The notes under the pieces: generated by a model | Seen by the model: the letters and a program-made list of their open reading frames with translations, nothing else | Database searches by the model: none | What the model was told of the DNA's origin: nothing | In this document: piece by piece, positions 62,211 to 64,000 of the stretch | Layout: every line of letters starts with the position of its first letter | Numbering within the stretch: the stretch's first letter is position 1 | Program-made: the position numbers and the translations under genes | From: Glutamicibacter sp002979865 | Lineage (GTDB): Bacteria; Actinomycetota; Actinomycetes; Actinomycetales; Micrococcaceae | Length of the DNA stretch: 64,000 bases | NCBI RefSeq assembly: GCF_050030965.1 | Contig: NZ_CP188297.1 | Coordinates: forward strand, 3,782,001 to 3,846,000 | Direction of reading: 5' to 3'

Positions 62211-64000
62211 CTAGTTAGCTTCAATTTCATTCATGATTCGAGCAAGCACATCGTTGGAATCGTAGTTCTTCACAGTGAACTCGCGTGCAGCTTCAACCTG
62301 CTCTGCCAGTTTCGCTTGATCCTGTACCTGACTGATCACGTATTGAGCTGCTGACGCAGTGTCTGCATGCAACCACTCATTCGGGTACAGCCATTCCGCT
62401 CCCGGCCAGGCCAGGCCTACCGGCAACGCACGAGATGCCGCTCCATCTGCAAGAGTGAAGTGGAATGACTCGAAATCACTGGTGGATACGGCAACACCGA
62501 TTTCCTGGTACCACTGGGCCATATTATCGCCTTGAGGATCGAAGACCACAGCACCGCGGAGTAGATCAGATTCTTCAATACGAGCATACTGCAGCTCGTA
62601 GAAGGCCATTTCTTCCTCGCGTGCAGCCATCCAGGGGTAATCTTCCGGTCGTTTGCCCTTGACGCGCAACGTAAAGCGGCTGTCGATTGCACGCAACTTT
62701 TCCAGTAGATCAAGCACGAGGTCGAATCGCTTCATCTGCGGAACCATGCCGACGAAGCCCAATACAAATTGAGAATCGTCGGACTTGGGAAGATCCAGCT
62801 TCTTGGTATCCACAGAGTTAGGAATGACCATCGTTTTTTCCTCAGGTATTCCGAACTTTTGAATCGCCATTCCTCGGATCAACTCGCTGACAAAGATCAC
62901 CTTGTCAACCTTCTTGAAGTTCACCGATCGAGGGTAATCCGTGAATAGTTCCTGCGAGTGGAATCTGGTAACCAGTTTCTGCCCAGGCTTCAAATGCGTT
63001 GAATACCACGCCAAATTGCCAAGTGACCATTCGCAGAACACCGTGTCAGCATCTTCTAGAAGATCCTGGCTCTCTTCAACATTGTGCTGAGCGTGGCCGT
63101 CCCACTTATCGATCTTCAGGTTGTGCCCGTGGTCGAATATCCCGGCCATGATTGACCCGGCAAACTTAAGGTCATGTCCCGCGACTAGGATGTTCTGCGA
63201 GTCCTTGGATGCAGGATTGTCAATGAGCGTGCCGTCCGCTTCTTCGACGTCAAGTGGGCGTCGAAGGCATATGGTCTCTACGGCAGAATCTGCGATGTTG
63301 CTACTGCGCGTCAAAGTCGGCAACTGCGCATCCACATGCTCGCGCATCCAGAGCGGCAGGCCCTGCGTACCCACGTACTTGTCAGAGACCTGTACCGTTG
63401 CAGCTTGGCCATAGAACATGGCAGTTAGCATGTCTTCAAGAACCTGATGATCTTGGAGAATTTCTTCAGCGTTGGAGGCAATCACGTCTGCTTCACGAAC
63501 TGCGTCATTGCTCATTACTGCAATTCCTGCAGTTCGCAGAATGTTTACTGCAGTATCATCGTCGCTGAACCCGGCAACGTATACCTGCATAGGTCGCACG
63601 CTAGCTGCTACAAGATCCCAAGCAATTTCTTCGGTCAACGTCTTCAGTTCAATGCCAAGTGATGGCAAAGTCGGGATATCAACTGCGAGACCAGCCATGC
63701 GCAGCGCCATGGCCAAACGATGGTGCGCCAGATGCTTGCGGAAGGTCACACGCAATGGCTCCCAAGCATCGGCCACGCGATCAGCTTCGGAGTTCATCCA
63801 CAGTGTTGAAATCAGTTCCGATTCCCGGCGCGAACCGACCACAGGAACCGACCCATCAAACATCCAAGTAACGCCGAAGCTCTTGCCGCTAATTACCGGA
63901 GTACCACATGCTGCAAGCTCGAAAACTCGACGGGAGAACATGGTTGGCGAGGCATTCACCGAGTTCACGTTCACGTGCACCGGATGAGACTTGTAAGCCT
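62211..64000 (-). CDS. CgeB-like/GT4 glycosyltransferase, 5' end outside the window
   Basis: The frame is open to base 64000, so the N-terminus is missing. The visible part starts AYKSHPVHVNVNSVNASPT and continues FSRRVFELAACGTPVIS, aligning with the CgeB-like module of the 60188-62101 protein. The C-terminal half is a GT4 domain: VTRFHSQELFTDYPRSVNF, VIPNSVDTKKLDL, FVLGFVGMVPQMKRFDLVL and VAVSTSDFESFHFTLADGAA. A GTG at 63980 is internal to the conserved module and is not the start. It is probably co-transcribed with other glycan genes to the right. Confidence 0.88.
   Translation of the reverse strand, partial: AYKSHPVHVNVNSVNASPTMFSRRVFELAACGTPVISGKSFGVTWMFDGSVPVVGSRRESELISTLWMNSEADRVADAWEPLRVTFRKHLAHHRLAMALRMAGLAVDIPTLPSLGIELKTLTEEIAWDLVAASVRPMQVYVAGFSDDDTAVNILRTAGIAVMSNDAVREADVIASNAEEILQDHQVLEDMLTAMFYGQAATVQVSDKYVGTQGLPLWMREHVDAQLPTLTRSSNIADSAVETICLRRPLDVEEADGTLIDNPASKDSQNILVAGHDLKFAGSIMAGIFDHGHNLKIDKWDGHAQHNVEESQDLLEDADTVFCEWSLGNLAWYSTHLKPGQKLVTRFHSQELFTDYPRSVNFKKVDKVIFVSELIRGMAIQKFGIPEEKTMVIPNSVDTKKLDLPKSDDSQFVLGFVGMVPQMKRFDLVLDLLEKLRAIDSRFTLRVKGKRPEDYPWMAAREEEMAFYELQYARIEESDLLRGAVVFDPQGDNMAQWYQEIGVAVSTSDFESFHFTLADGAASRALPVGLAWPGAEWLYPNEWLHADTASAAQYVISQVQDQAKLAEQVEAAREFTVKNYDSNDVLARIMNEIEAN

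Noticed and set aside
1..64000. CRISPR arrays, insertion sequences, prophage genes
   Set aside because: No regularly spaced repeats, transposase motifs or phage structural genes were seen on reading both strands.

Overview
The window looks like chromosome of a Gram-positive actinobacterium, most likely Micrococcales (Micrococcaceae/Arthrobacter-like). Signs are a Cys-free L32, the yceD-rpmF-rnc-mutM and leuCD-murA-plsC-gpsA-ddl gene orders, an IclR-type leucine regulator divergent from leuCD, TANNNT -10 boxes placed for leaderless mRNAs, and GluRS beside tRNA-Glu and tRNA-Gln. Genus is not claimed. No insertion sequence, integrase, CRISPR array or rRNA gene was seen.

Left edge (1-5112, + strand). 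A truncated serine-hydrolase end and a perfect palindrome are followed by a visibly AT-rich four-gene cassette: two paralogous alpha/beta hydrolases, an asparagine-synthetase-like protein without the N-terminal glutaminase, and a DUF6270 protein. These families recur in surface-polysaccharide loci. The cassette ends one base from the convergent mutM stop.

5114-22141 (mostly - strand). The conserved block mutM-rnc-rpmF-yceD is separated from coaD by about 14 kb of teichoic-acid-type genes. These are three CDP-glycerol glycerophosphotransferase-family proteins (one with two catalytic domains), tagD, two family 2 glycosyltransferases, a CDP-alcohol phosphotransferase, the TagGH exporter, an LCP ligase and galU. 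They would make, export and attach a polyol-phosphate wall polymer.

22252-36313. Housekeeping genes: aminotransferase, spermidine-synthase-like protein, rsmD, recG, a DAK2 protein, a second LCP protein, a DUF3515 lipoprotein, ddl, gpsA, plsC, murA and leuDC.

36427-49698. The IclR regulator (ndgR/ltbR type), thiL, a translationally coupled pair of dynamin-like GTPases, tRNA-Glu(CUC) and tRNA-Gln(CUG), a decayed HAD hydrolase, gltX, a fumarylacetoacetase-family protein, a Tat-exported beta-propeller protein, ilvE and leuB. A near-identical palindromic element lies at both the leuC/ndgR and the leuB promoters and is the likely operator of the regulator.

49882-64000. A NarL-type two-component system, metG and a NYN-domain protein precede a second glycan locus on the - strand. 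It holds wecB, wecC (UDP-ManNAcA supply) and four glycosyltransferases, two of which share a CgeB-like module joined to different C-terminal glycosyltransferase modules. The last gene runs off the right edge.
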